11,507 nucleotides of DNA. Source: JBJKSO01 sp046703825. Lineage in GTDB: Bacteria; Chloroflexota; Dormibacteria; Aeolococcales; Bog-877. A program made the translations under genes and the position numbers. The stretch lies in assembly GCA_046703825.1 (NCBI GenBank), contig JBJKSO010000021.1:1-11507 (forward strand), written 5' to 3'. Numbering within the stretch: position 1 is the first letter of the stretch; each line of letters opens with the position of its first letter. Shown here piece by piece: positions 5,980 to 11,507 of the stretch. A model generated the notes under the pieces. That model saw nothing but the letters and a program-made list of their open reading frames with translations. It had not been told where the DNA came from and ran no database searches.

Positions 5980-7305
5980 ATGGCGGCAGTGGTGCTGGCA
6001 TTCCTTGCCTGCGTCGGCTTCTGGCACTCATCGCGAGCACCGCTGCCGCCGGACTTCGAGCGCGGCAGCCTGGTGATCGATCGCTTCTCCCTGTTCTTCT
6101 ACGCCGCAACCCTGGCCGCGCTCGGAGCCCTGCTCCTCTGCGGCGCGGAGCTGGAGGAAGAGGTCAGGCCGCACGTTGGCCTCTACCACGCCCTGCTGCT
6201 GGTATCGGGGATCGGGGTGCTGTTCACGGTCTCGGCCACCGACCTGGTCACCCTGGCCGCGGCGATGGCCTGTACCGTGCTGCCGCTCGGCCTGGCGCTC
6301 GGCCTGCGCAAGTCCGACCCGGCGGCGGTGCGCACGGCCACCCGCTCGCTGGTGCTGAGCGGCTTCGGTTTGGCGGTCTTCGTCGGTGGCGCGGTGCTCC
6401 TGGCCGGGCTGAGCGGAACCACCCAGCTGAGCTTGGTGCCGGCGGCGCTGCGGCCTCCGGGGGCCATGCTGGCACTGGCGGCTGCGCTCTTGGTCCTGGG
6501 CGGGTTGGGGCAGCTGGGCCTCTGGCCGCTCCTGGACCGCTCGGCCCGCGAGGTGGGGTCGGCGCCGCTGGCGCCCAGCCTGGCGCGGATGCTGCTGGTC
6601 TTCCTTGCGGCCGTCGCCGCCCTGCTGCGGCTGCTGCCGGGAGGGCTCGGGGGCGCGCCCGGCTCGTGGGAGCTCACGGTGGCGCTGGTGTGCGCTGCCC
6701 CGGCGCTGGTGGCGCCGCTGCTGGCCTTGCGGGAGCCCCGGCTGGGACGCAGCGTCACCTACCTGCTCTTGGCGCAGCTTGCCGTGACGGTGATCGGGGT
6801 GATCTCGGTTTCGCCCAAGGCGACCTCCGCCGTGCTCTATGCCACCCTGTGCCTGATTCCGCTGGTGGCCGGCTTTCTCGGCCTCCTGGGCACCCTGGCG
6901 GCCCAGGGCCAGCCCGACGGCCGGTCGGCGCTGCGCGGGCTCTGGTCCCGCGCCCCCGCGGTCACCGCGCTCTTCACCCTTCTGCTGGTGGCGCTGGCCG
7001 GGCTGCCGCCCCTGGCCGGCTTCTTCGCCAGACTTTTGACCCTGGACTCCGCGCTGCAGGCGGGCTACGGCTGGCTGCTCTGGCTCGGGGTGCTCTCGGC
7101 GGTGCTCAGCGCGGCGGCGGTCCTGCGCTGGCTTTTGGTCCTCTACGACTTCCGCGCCGAGGGGCTGGAACTCGCCCTGCCCGGACCGGTGGCACTCACC
7201 GGAGTGGGGCTCTGCGGGCTCGCGGTCGTCCTCTTCGGGGTACTGCTCTACCCGCTATTCGGGCTCGCCGCCCGGGGGGCGCTGCCTCCGCTGATAGGGC
7301 CTTAG
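5980..7305 (+). CDS. nuoN: NuoN-like antiporter-type subunit (main part)
   Basis: A 441-aa polytopic protein matching NuoN from its second helix onward. YHALLLVSGIGVLFTVSATD (69-88) parallels the usual YALLLFSTLGMMLMASANDL. LAAAMACTVLPLGLALG (92-108) replaces LFLGLELLSLPLYVLAG, so E. coli Glu133 is Ala97. LGGLGQLGLWPLL (173-185) replaces VGLAFKLSAVPFH, so Lys217 is Gln178. The Lys247 site before AALLRL is Phe208. LAGLPPLAGFFARLL (339-353) replaces LAGIPPTAGFVGKFY, so Lys395 is Arg351. ATG 5980 has no clear ribosome site; a CTG at 5962 overlaps the preceding TGA and frame 1 is open further upstream, so the true start is uncertain. It is the last gene of the cassette; a hairpin follows 73 nt after the TAG. 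NuoN-family membership is good, classical pumping doubtful. Confidence 0.8.
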   Translation: MAAVVLAFLACVGFWHSSRAPLPPDFERGSLVIDRFSLFFYAATLAALGALLLCGAELEEEVRPHVGLYHALLLVSGIGVLFTVSATDLVTLAAAMACTVLPLGLALGLRKSDPAAVRTATRSLVLSGFGLAVFVGGAVLLAGLSGTTQLSLVPAALRPPGAMLALAAALLVLGGLGQLGLWPLLDRSAREVGSAPLAPSLARMLLVFLAAVAALLRLLPGGLGGAPGSWELTVALVCAAPALVAPLLALREPRLGRSVTYLLLAQLAVTVIGVISVSPKATSAVLYATLCLIPLVAGFLGLLGTLAAQGQPDGRSALRGLWSRAPAVTALFTLLLVALAGLPPLAGFFARLLTLDSALQAGYGWLLWLGVLSAVLSAAAVLRWLLVLYDFRAEGLELALPGPVALTGVGLCGLAVVLFGVLLYPLFGLAARGALPPLIGP

Positions 7306-7378
7306 AGCGGGCCAGGATCGGCCTGCCGCCGGGACGGTCCCAGAACAGTCGATGCACGGGTGTCCACCGACTTTGCCG

Positions 7379-7404
7379 GTGCTTGGCAAACAGCAGCCAA
7401 GCGC
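7379..7404 (+). terminator. candidate terminator hairpin after nuoN-like gene
   Basis: GCTTGGC and GCCAAGC form a perfect 7-bp stem around an 8-nt loop (AAACAGCA). One G-U and one G-C pair extend it to 9 bp. It lies 73 nt past the last gene of the cassette. No T-run follows, so it would be a terminator of the U-poor kind or a 3'-end stability hairpin. Confidence 0.45.
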
Positions 7405-7698
7405 GTCAGGGTGAGGCGGGTGCGCGAGTCCGTCCAGCGATCCTGTCACCGCGACCAAGGGACCGACTCGTCGATGACAGCCAACCCGAGCTTGGGGTGG
7501 AGACCGGGCCGCCCCAAGCCGGGGCGGAGGCGGCGGGGCTCCTGTGAGCCGATGTCGCCGCCGCTCCGGGCGGTCGCCGGGATACGCCTGGCGCCGCCCT
7601 GTGGCCGGCTCGTCTTGGCAAGCTGCCGGCGGCGGGCGCCCTGGCGCCGGAACTCGAAACCGGTGATTCGATCAACCAAGCGGTCGCCGCCTGACCAA

Positions 7699-7722
7699 CC
7701 CAAGGTTGCGAGACGCCTTGGG
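7699..7722 (-). terminator. candidate terminator hairpin of the aldolase gene
   Basis: Directly after the aldolase stop codon on the minus strand, CCCAAGG and CCTTGGG pair perfectly over 7 bp with a 10-nt loop. The transcript then continues with TTGGT, only weakly U-rich. Its position flush with the stop makes it the likely 3' end of the aldolase mRNA. Confidence 0.55.
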
Positions 7723-8658
7723 CTAGACCCCGAAGCTGTAGCGGGACAGGACCTCGTGCACTCGCTTGCTCATGGCGAGGGCCTGGTCCATCGGCCGCTG
7801 CCACATGTTGCGCCCGAAGATGAAGCCGGTGGCTCCGGCGGCCATGCAGTCGTCGATGCGTCCCAGCAACTCCTCGTCGGCCAGCCTGCTGCCTCCGGCA
7901 AAGATCACCAGCGAGCGACCGGCGGAGCGGATCACCCGTACCAGCATCTCGCGGCGGTCCTCACGCAACTCGTTGTACGGGGCGGGGGCGGCCGCATCCG
8001 TCTCCGGGTTGGCCTTGGGGATGTTGATCTTGATCACGTCGGCGCCCATTTCGGAGGCGACCCGGGCCGCGTAGTCGACCGCGTACAGGCTTTCCTGGCC
8101 GCCCTTACGGCTGATCGCGGAGCCTCGCGGGTAGGCCCAGCAGATCAGAGGCATGCCGTAGCGCTCGCACTCCTGGCGTACCTCGTTCATCTGGCGCAGG
8201 TCGCGCTCCTGCGCCGGCGAGCCGACGTAGCAGGTGTAGCCGACTGCCACCGCACCCAACCGCACCGCGTCCTCAACAGAGGAGGTCAGCGGCGAGAATG
8301 CTTCGTCGGAGCTGGGCACGTTGGTCTTGCCGTTGACCTTGAGCACGAGCGGCACCCGGCCCGCGTACTTGCGCATGTAGCGCGTGGCCAGCCCGATCTG
8401 CAGGGCGATGCCCGAGTACCCGCCCTCAAGCGCCAGCCGGCACTGGTAGTCGGGGTCCAGCGCCGGAGGGTTGACGAAGAAGTCCACCGGCCCGTGCTCC
8501 AGCCCCTGGTCGATGGGCAACATCAGCAGGGTGCCGTTGGCTGGACCGTGCTCGTACAGCAGCGTGTGCAGCCGCGCCTTCTTGCCCTGGGGCAGGTCCA
8601 AGTCGTCCAGGTGGGTCCGCGAAGGAGCGGTGGTGGGCCTGGTGGCAGTGATCGTCAT
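7723..8658 (-). CDS. fbaB: class I fructose-bisphosphate aldolase, FbaB/DhnA (archaeal) type
   Basis: A 311-aa cytosolic TIM-barrel aldolase that interconverts fructose 1,6-bisphosphate with dihydroxyacetone phosphate and glyceraldehyde 3-phosphate in glycolysis and gluconeogenesis, using a Schiff base rather than a metal. LPIDQGLEHGP at 48-58 is the family's strand-1 signature with Asp50. KVNGKTNVP (107-115), WAYPRG (174-179) and KGGQES (185-190) follow. GADVIKINIP (206-215) supplies the Schiff-base Lys210. FAGGSR (253-258) and FGRNMWQ (281-287) form the phosphate site. ATG 8658 was chosen over ATG 8706 because a -10 box (TAATGT) lies 7 nt upstream of it, inside the longer reading, and the extra 16 residues look unlike the family. 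The gene stands alone, divergent from the methyltransferase, and ends in a hairpin. I see nothing defective. Confidence 0.95.
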   Translation of the reverse strand: MTITATRPTTAPSRTHLDDLDLPQGKKARLHTLLYEHGPANGTLLMLPIDQGLEHGPVDFFVNPPALDPDYQCRLALEGGYSGIALQIGLATRYMRKYAGRVPLVLKVNGKTNVPSSDEAFSPLTSSVEDAVRLGAVAVGYTCYVGSPAQERDLRQMNEVRQECERYGMPLICWAYPRGSAISRKGGQESLYAVDYAARVASEMGADVIKINIPKANPETDAAAPAPYNELREDRREMLVRVIRSAGRSLVIFAGGSRLADEELLGRIDDCMAAGATGFIFGRNMWQRPMDQALAMSKRVHEVLSRYSFGV

Positions 8659-8665
8659 GGGGCCG

Positions 8666-8671
8666 ACATTA
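8666..8671 (-). promoter_or_regulatory. -10 box TAATGT of the aldolase gene (leaderless)
   Basis: On the minus strand TAATGT is followed by 7 nt and then the aldolase ATG, so transcription should start at or next to the start codon. No ribosome site is present, which fits a leaderless mRNA. No clear -35 box was seen. Confidence 0.55.
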
Positions 8672-8700
8672 CACTTTCCGGCGGCGGACTTGGGCCGGCT

Positions 8701-8706
8701 TAGCAT
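8701..8706 (+). promoter_or_regulatory. -10 box TAGCAT of the methyltransferase gene (leaderless)
   Basis: TAGCAT is followed by 8 nt and then GTG 8715, the same geometry as the other -10 boxes here. It decides the start: the alternative TTG at 8706 begins inside the box. It lies about 30 bp from the divergent aldolase -10 box, so the two promoters may compete for polymerase. Confidence 0.5.
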
Positions 8707-8714
8707 TGGCGCCC

Positions 8715-9512
8715 GTGGACGCTGACAGCTGGGAGCGGGACAACCTGGCCTGGTGGGAGGAGCGGGTGGACCTCCACCTGGGTTCCGATCTCTACGACCT
8801 GCCCGGCTTCAGGGCCGGTGCCAGTTCGCTCTTCCCCTACGAGCTGGAGGAGGTGGGTCCGGTCCAGGGGCTGAGCCTGGTGCACCTCCAGTGCCACCTG
8901 GGGCTGGACTCGCTCTCCTGGGCTCGCCTGGGGGCCCGGGTCACCGGGCTCGACTACTCGCCCCGGGCGGTCGCCGCTGCCCGCAACCTGGCGGCCGAGA
9001 TCGGGGTGAGCGCGGAGTTCGTCGAGGCCCGTCTGGACGACGCTGCTGAGGCCTTGGGCAGGCGGTTCGATCTGGTCTACACCGGCAAGGGGGCACTCCC
9101 CTGGCTGCCCGACCTCGAGGCCTGGGCGCACGTGGTCGGCCGGCTGCTGCTACCGGGCGGCCGGATCTACTTGGTCGAGTCCCACCCACTGGTGGACTGC
9201 ATGGGTGAAGAGCCCCGGCTGAAGCTGCACTACGTCGACCCGGCCGAAGAGATCTGGGACGAGCCCGGAGACTACGCGGTGCTCGAGGCGGCCACCGTCC
9301 ACAACCGCACTCACGAGCTGGTCCACCCGCTCGGGGAGGTGGTCAGCTGTCTGGCTGGGGCGGGGCTTCGGCTGCGCTTCCTCCATGAGCGCAGCGAGAT
9401 CTTCTTCCCCCGCTTCTCCGAGCTGGTCCAGGCCCGGCCTGGCGTCTGGGAGCCCCCGACGGGCTGGACCCGACTCCCGCTCAGCTACTCGCTGCTGGCG
9501 GAGAAGGACTGA
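8715..9512 (+). CDS. class I SAM-dependent methyltransferase, substrate unknown
   Basis: A 265-aa Rossmann-type methyltransferase. HLQCHLGLDSLSWARLGA is the SAM-binding motif I region, in the variant where the usual E/DxGxGxG is LQCHLGLD. VTGLDYSPRAV supplies the acidic residue (Asp of GLDYS) that binds the SAM ribose. FDLVYTGKGALPWLPDL is the motif IV region, and RLLLPGGRIYLVE is the motif V/VI strand. The rest (about residues 155-260, His-, Trp- and Glu-rich, with DEPGDYAV and HPLGEVVSCLAGAG) is the C-terminal part seen in the same UbiE/Methyltransf_11-like proteins. GTG 8715 is favoured by the -10 box spacing. The 3' end overlaps the opposite gtrA-like gene by 28 bp. Neither context nor sequence indicates a substrate. 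Confidence 0.88.
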   Translation: MDADSWERDNLAWWEERVDLHLGSDLYDLPGFRAGASSLFPYELEEVGPVQGLSLVHLQCHLGLDSLSWARLGARVTGLDYSPRAVAAARNLAAEIGVSAEFVEARLDDAAEALGRRFDLVYTGKGALPWLPDLEAWAHVVGRLLLPGGRIYLVESHPLVDCMGEEPRLKLHYVDPAEEIWDEPGDYAVLEAATVHNRTHELVHPLGEVVSCLAGAGLRLRFLHERSEIFFPRFSELVQARPGVWEPPTGWTRLPLSYSLLAEKD

Positions 9513-10042
9513 GCGCGCGCCCGAGCGAGGGCCGCCGCCTCGCCGGGGGTCGGGACCGAGTGGTCGCCGCGGCGGCCGGTGAAGATCACCTTCTGGTAAA
9601 CGAGGAATTTGGCGACCCAGAGCAGGGCGTAGGTGCCGACGTAGGCCACGCCCACCACCACGGCGTGGGCGGCTTGGCCCTCAGGAGCGTGCTGGGAGGA
9701 GACCTGGGTCACGGTGCTGGAGATCAACATGCTCGCCACCGAGGTCAGCCAGTACAGCACCACCTGCCGCCCCGCCCGTTCCCGGTTGGCCTCGGGCCAG
9801 ATCCAGTAGCGGCTCATCAGGTAGGACTGGGCGGCCCCGACCAGGTTGGCCAGCATGGCGGCCCAGAACGCACCCACACCGCCGATGGCGTACAACCCCA
9901 AGAGCACCGCCTCGCTCAGCACCGTCGAGATGCCCGAGGTCACGATGTAGCGGAACCAGCGCCGGGCCCGGGGGTGGGCCTCCAGCTGGGCTTCGATCGG
10001 GGTCCAGAGCTGCTGCGCCAGCGCGGCTCGGGGAGGGGTCAA
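9485..10042 (-). CDS. GtrA-family four-helix membrane protein
   Basis: A 185-aa protein with a short basic N-terminal segment and four membrane helices (about residues 30-50, 57-73, 95-113, 124-150), the GtrA/DPMS family plan. Members are thought to carry lipid-linked sugars across the membrane for wall, O-antigen or teichoic glycosylation. RWFRYIVTSGISTVLSEAV opens the first helix, YLMSRYWIWPE matches the family's FLLNRRWVF turn, and LLWVAKFLVYQKVIF is the usual last helix followed by a basic end. The only in-frame start is TTG 10042, with GGAG 8 nt upstream and an overlapping five-codon ORF before it. The C-terminal 25 residues are hydrophilic. No glycosyltransferase lies beside it; the nearest gene is the tail-to-tail methyltransferase. 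Confidence 0.88.
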   Translation of the reverse strand: MTPPRAALAQQLWTPIEAQLEAHPRARRWFRYIVTSGISTVLSEAVLLGLYAIGGVGAFWAAMLANLVGAAQSYLMSRYWIWPEANRERAGRQVVLYWLTSVASMLISSTVTQVSSQHAPEGQAAHAVVVGVAYVGTYALLWVAKFLVYQKVIFTGRRGDHSVPTPGEAAALARARAQSFSASSE

Positions 10043-10056
10043 GGGTTGGTCTCCAT
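10039..10056 (-). other. five-codon upstream ORF overlapping the gtrA start
   Basis: On the minus strand ATG-GAG-ACC-AAC-CCT-TGA has AAGGA 10 nt upstream. It ends so that its TGA overlaps the TTG start of the GtrA gene as TTGA. The GGAG within it also serves as a ribosome site for that TTG. It may feed ribosomes to the weak TTG by termination-reinitiation, or be chance. Confidence 0.3.
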
Positions 10057-10167
10057 GCCCGCTTCGTCCTTTTGGGTTTGAAGTGTCCCGGCAACCGGTC
10101 GCCTCTATCTGAGGGTTACCTTAGAGTCGGGTCTGGTGCTCCCACGCCCCAGTTTGCCAGAAGCCCC

Positions 10168-10194
10168 ACACTCCGGCGCTTGCGAGCGGGGTGT
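10168..10194 (+). other. hairpin upstream of the SRP RNA promoter
   Basis: ACACTCCG and CGGGGTGT can pair over 8 bp (one G-U) around an 11-nt loop, between the divergent gtrA and SRP RNA transcripts and just before the -10 box at 10212. Its role is unknown; it could be an operator or an upstream terminator. Nothing else was recognised in 10057-10211. Confidence 0.25.
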
Positions 10195-10211
10195 CCTTGA
10201 GCGAGCCGAGC

Positions 10212-10217
10212 TAGAAT
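10212..10217 (+). promoter_or_regulatory. -10 box TAGAAT of the SRP RNA gene
   Basis: TAGAAT matches the -10 consensus at five of six positions and places the transcription start at about 10222-10225. That coincides with the 5' end deduced independently from pairing of the RNA termini. No -35 box is evident at 16-18 nt spacing. Confidence 0.6.
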
Positions 10218-10221
10218 CGCG

Positions 10222-10437
10222 GGGATCGCGCTAGACGGGGAGTTAGCGGTGCCCTGTACCCGCAATCCGCTACAGCGGGGTCGAACTCCCCTCCGAGGGG
10301 AGGTGTCATCGGGTTAGCCCCGACCGTATGGGCGATGACGGCCGGGTCCGTCGCAACCAGCCTCAGCCAACCCCGTCAGGTCCGGAAGGAAGCAGCGGTA
10401 CGCGGAGCAACTGGAGTGCCGCCGGGCTCCCCGACCC
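10222..10437 (+). ncRNA. ffs: signal recognition particle RNA, large (Alu-containing) bacterial type
   Basis: The RNA pairs with Ffh to deliver membrane-protein ribosomes to the translocon. Bases 10375-10396 contain the universal helix-8 tip, including GTCAGG and TCCGGAAGGAAGCAGC. A 5' domain before it has GGTGCCCTGTACCCGCAATC (10248-10267), which resembles the Alu domain of large bacterial SRP RNAs; the E. coli 4.5S form lacks this domain. The ends can pair: GGG(A)TCG at 10222-10228 with CGACCC at 10432-10437, with one bulged A. Ends are therefore approximate but agree with the promoter. At about 216 nt it is shorter than the roughly 270 nt of B. subtilis. Its location just upstream of dnaX is a common bacterial arrangement. 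Confidence 0.93.
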
Positions 10438-10501
10438 GAGCTCAAACGGCGGTCAGCACCGGGGATGTCTCCACGACGAGGGGTGCGCGATCATCTCTGC
10501 C

Positions 10502-11507
10502 ATGAGTCCGTCCCACCAGACCTTCTACCTCAAGTACCGCCCGCGCCGGTTCTCCGAGCTGGTGGGCCAGGAGGTGGTCACTCAGACGCTGCGCAACGCC
10601 GTGCGCACCAACCGGGTGGGCCACGCCTACCTGCTCACCGGAATCCATGGAACCGGCAAGACCAGCGCCGCCCGCATCCTGGCCCGGGCGATGAACTGCG
10701 AATCTCCCGAGGAAGGGGAGCCCTGCGGACGCTGCGGCGCCTGCCGGCTGCTGCTCTCCGGCGAAAGCCTCGACGTGATCGAGATCGACGCGGCCACCAA
10801 CCGGGGCATCGACGAGATCCGCGAGCTGCGGGAGCGGGCGCAGTTCATGCCCGCTCAGCTACGCATCAAGGTCTACATCATCGACGAGGCCCACATGCTC
10901 ACCACCGACGCGGGCAACGCGTTCCTCAAGACATTGGAGGAGCCTCCCGAGCACGCCTGCTTCATCCTGGCCACCACCGAGCCCCACCGGCTGCCGGAGA
11001 CCGTCCTCTCCCGCTGCCAGCGGTTTGACTTCCGCCGCATCCCCGAAGCGGATATCGCCCGCCAGCTGGCCGGGATCTGCGCCCAGGAGGAGCGGCAGCT
11101 CGATCCGGCCGCTGCCACGCTGCTGGCGCAGTCAGCGGCCGGATCCCTGCGCGACGCCGAGTCGCTGCTCGAGCGCGTGCTGGGGCTCACCGACGGCGTG
11201 GTGGATCGCGCGCTGGTGGAGGGCGCACTCGGGGTGGTGGATCCCGGGGCGCTCGCCCGCCTCGCCGACGCCCTCTTGGCGCGGGACCCGGCTGGGGCAT
11301 GGGTTGAACTCGGACGGGCGGAGGAGAGTGGTGCCGATCCCCGCCAGCTGGCCCGAGCCCTGGGTGGCCTGGCCGCCGGTCGCAACCGGGAGGCGCTGGC
11401 GTCCGGGCAGCTGGACAGGGCCACCGTCTGGCTGCAGGTGATGGAGGCGTGCGCCGGCGCCGGGCCCGAGCTGCGGCGGGCGGACGATCCCTGGCTGTCC
11501 CTGGAGG
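10502..11507 (+). CDS. dnaX: DNA polymerase III gamma/tau subunit, 3' end outside window
   Basis: Clamp-loader AAA+ ATPase of the replisome; the first 335 residues are present and the frame stays open to the edge. The start MSPSHQTFYLKYRPRRFSEL is the standard DnaX opening. Walker A is GIHGTGKT (47-54; usually GPRGTGKT). The zinc module has Cys66, 75, 78 and 81 (C-x8-C-x2-C-x2-C). DAATNRGIDEIR is at 96-107, Walker B VYIIDEAH at 124-131, LEEPPEH at 145-151, and the SRC arginine-finger motif at 170-172. Domain III begins after about residue 240. ATG 10502 lacks a visible ribosome site; the gene starts 65 nt after the SRP RNA and may be read through from its promoter. The tau-specific C-terminus, and any slippage site that would yield gamma, lie outside the window. 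Confidence 0.97.
   Translation, partial: MSPSHQTFYLKYRPRRFSELVGQEVVTQTLRNAVRTNRVGHAYLLTGIHGTGKTSAARILARAMNCESPEEGEPCGRCGACRLLLSGESLDVIEIDAATNRGIDEIRELRERAQFMPAQLRIKVYIIDEAHMLTTDAGNAFLKTLEEPPEHACFILATTEPHRLPETVLSRCQRFDFRRIPEADIARQLAGICAQEERQLDPAAATLLAQSAAGSLRDAESLLERVLGLTDGVVDRALVEGALGVVDPGALARLADALLARDPAGAWVELGRAEESGADPRQLARALGGLAAGRNREALASGQLDRATVWLQVMEACAGAGPELRRADDPWLSLE

Larger units (their letters stand above)
7306..7722. other. 417-nt noncoding interval between convergent units
   Basis: This interval separates the nuoN-like stop from the aldolase stop on the other strand. Frames crossing it give Arg/Pro/Gly-rich translations without recognisable motifs, and the long plus-strand one is mainly the antisense of the aldolase. 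It holds three perfect 7-bp inverted repeats: 7381-7402, 7509-7527 (CCGCCCC, 5-nt loop, GGGGCGG) and 7699-7722. The outer two are listed as candidate terminators. I see no RNA gene, insertion sequence ends or transposase fragment that I can name. Confidence 0.6.

Noticed and set aside
7443..7480. Inverted repeat CTGTCA...TGACAG
   Set aside because: Only 6 bp with a 26-nt spacer and no promoter nearby; expected by chance.
7446..7703. Minus-strand 85-codon ORF after the aldolase, as a transposase remnant
   Set aside because: It begins with TTG inside the terminator hairpin, has no ribosome site, and I recognise no transposase motif or terminal repeats.
7360..8703. Long plus-strand ORF of 447 codons
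   Set aside because: Most of it is the exact antisense of the aldolase, and the remainder is Arg/Pro-rich with no motif; a high-GC shadow frame.
8658..8706. Longer aldolase start at ATG 8706
   Set aside because: The extension would contain the -10 box and adds 16 residues unlike family members; no ribosome site precedes it.
10096..10210. A tRNA upstream of the SRP RNA, as in some genomes
   Set aside because: No cloverleaf, T-loop GTTCRA or CCA-like end could be found on either strand.
1..11507. CRISPR array, prophage, defence island or biosynthetic cluster
   Set aside because: No regularly spaced repeats, integrase, nuclease, or PKS/NRPS-type domains are visible; gene content is respiratory and housekeeping.

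Overview
This window is very GC-rich bacterial DNA with dense coding and many GTG or TTG starts. Several promoters have a TAnnnT -10 hexamer only 7-8 nt upstream of a start codon, which suggests leaderless transcripts. These traits, an Alu-type (large) SRP RNA next to dnaX, and a prenyl synthase beside complex I-like genes suggest an uncultivated actinobacterial or Chloroflexota/Dormibacterota-like lineage. That placement is inference; no marker here fixes the phylum.

Layout. (1) 2-1075: trans-polyprenyl diphosphate synthase, open at the left edge. (2) 1110-7305: a promoter-like site followed by five tightly coupled membrane genes in the order nuoJ-K-L-M-N, with gaps of 0 nt or overlaps of 1-4 nt. 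nuoN is split into a 40-residue first-helix ORF and a main ORF in another frame. (3) 7306-7722: a noncoding stretch with hairpins, probably terminators for the converging units. (4) 7723-8658, minus: archaeal-type class I fructose-bisphosphate aldolase. (5) 8715-9512, plus: class I SAM methyltransferase, divergent from the aldolase. (6) 9485-10042, minus: GtrA-family membrane protein, overlapping the methyltransferase tail to tail. (7) about 10222-10437: SRP RNA with its own -10 box. (8) 10502 to the right edge: 5' part of dnaX.

The most interesting content is the J-K-L-M-N cassette. Its proteins keep the fold-level signatures of the complex I membrane arm (FPLH, VDPLS, GLPP-type motifs, helix spacing, gene order). 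By gapless eye alignment, however, most of the charged residues that carry protons in NuoK, L, M and N are replaced by hydrophobic or otherwise altered residues. The adjoining prenyl synthase also lacks a normally conserved diphosphate-binding Lys. NuoJ has an Arg-rich tail and NuoK an acidic tail, both predicted to be cytoplasmic. I infer a divergent complex I-like membrane module that is probably not a normal proton pump. No peripheral-arm or nuoH genes lie in the window, so its redox partner, if any, is unknown.
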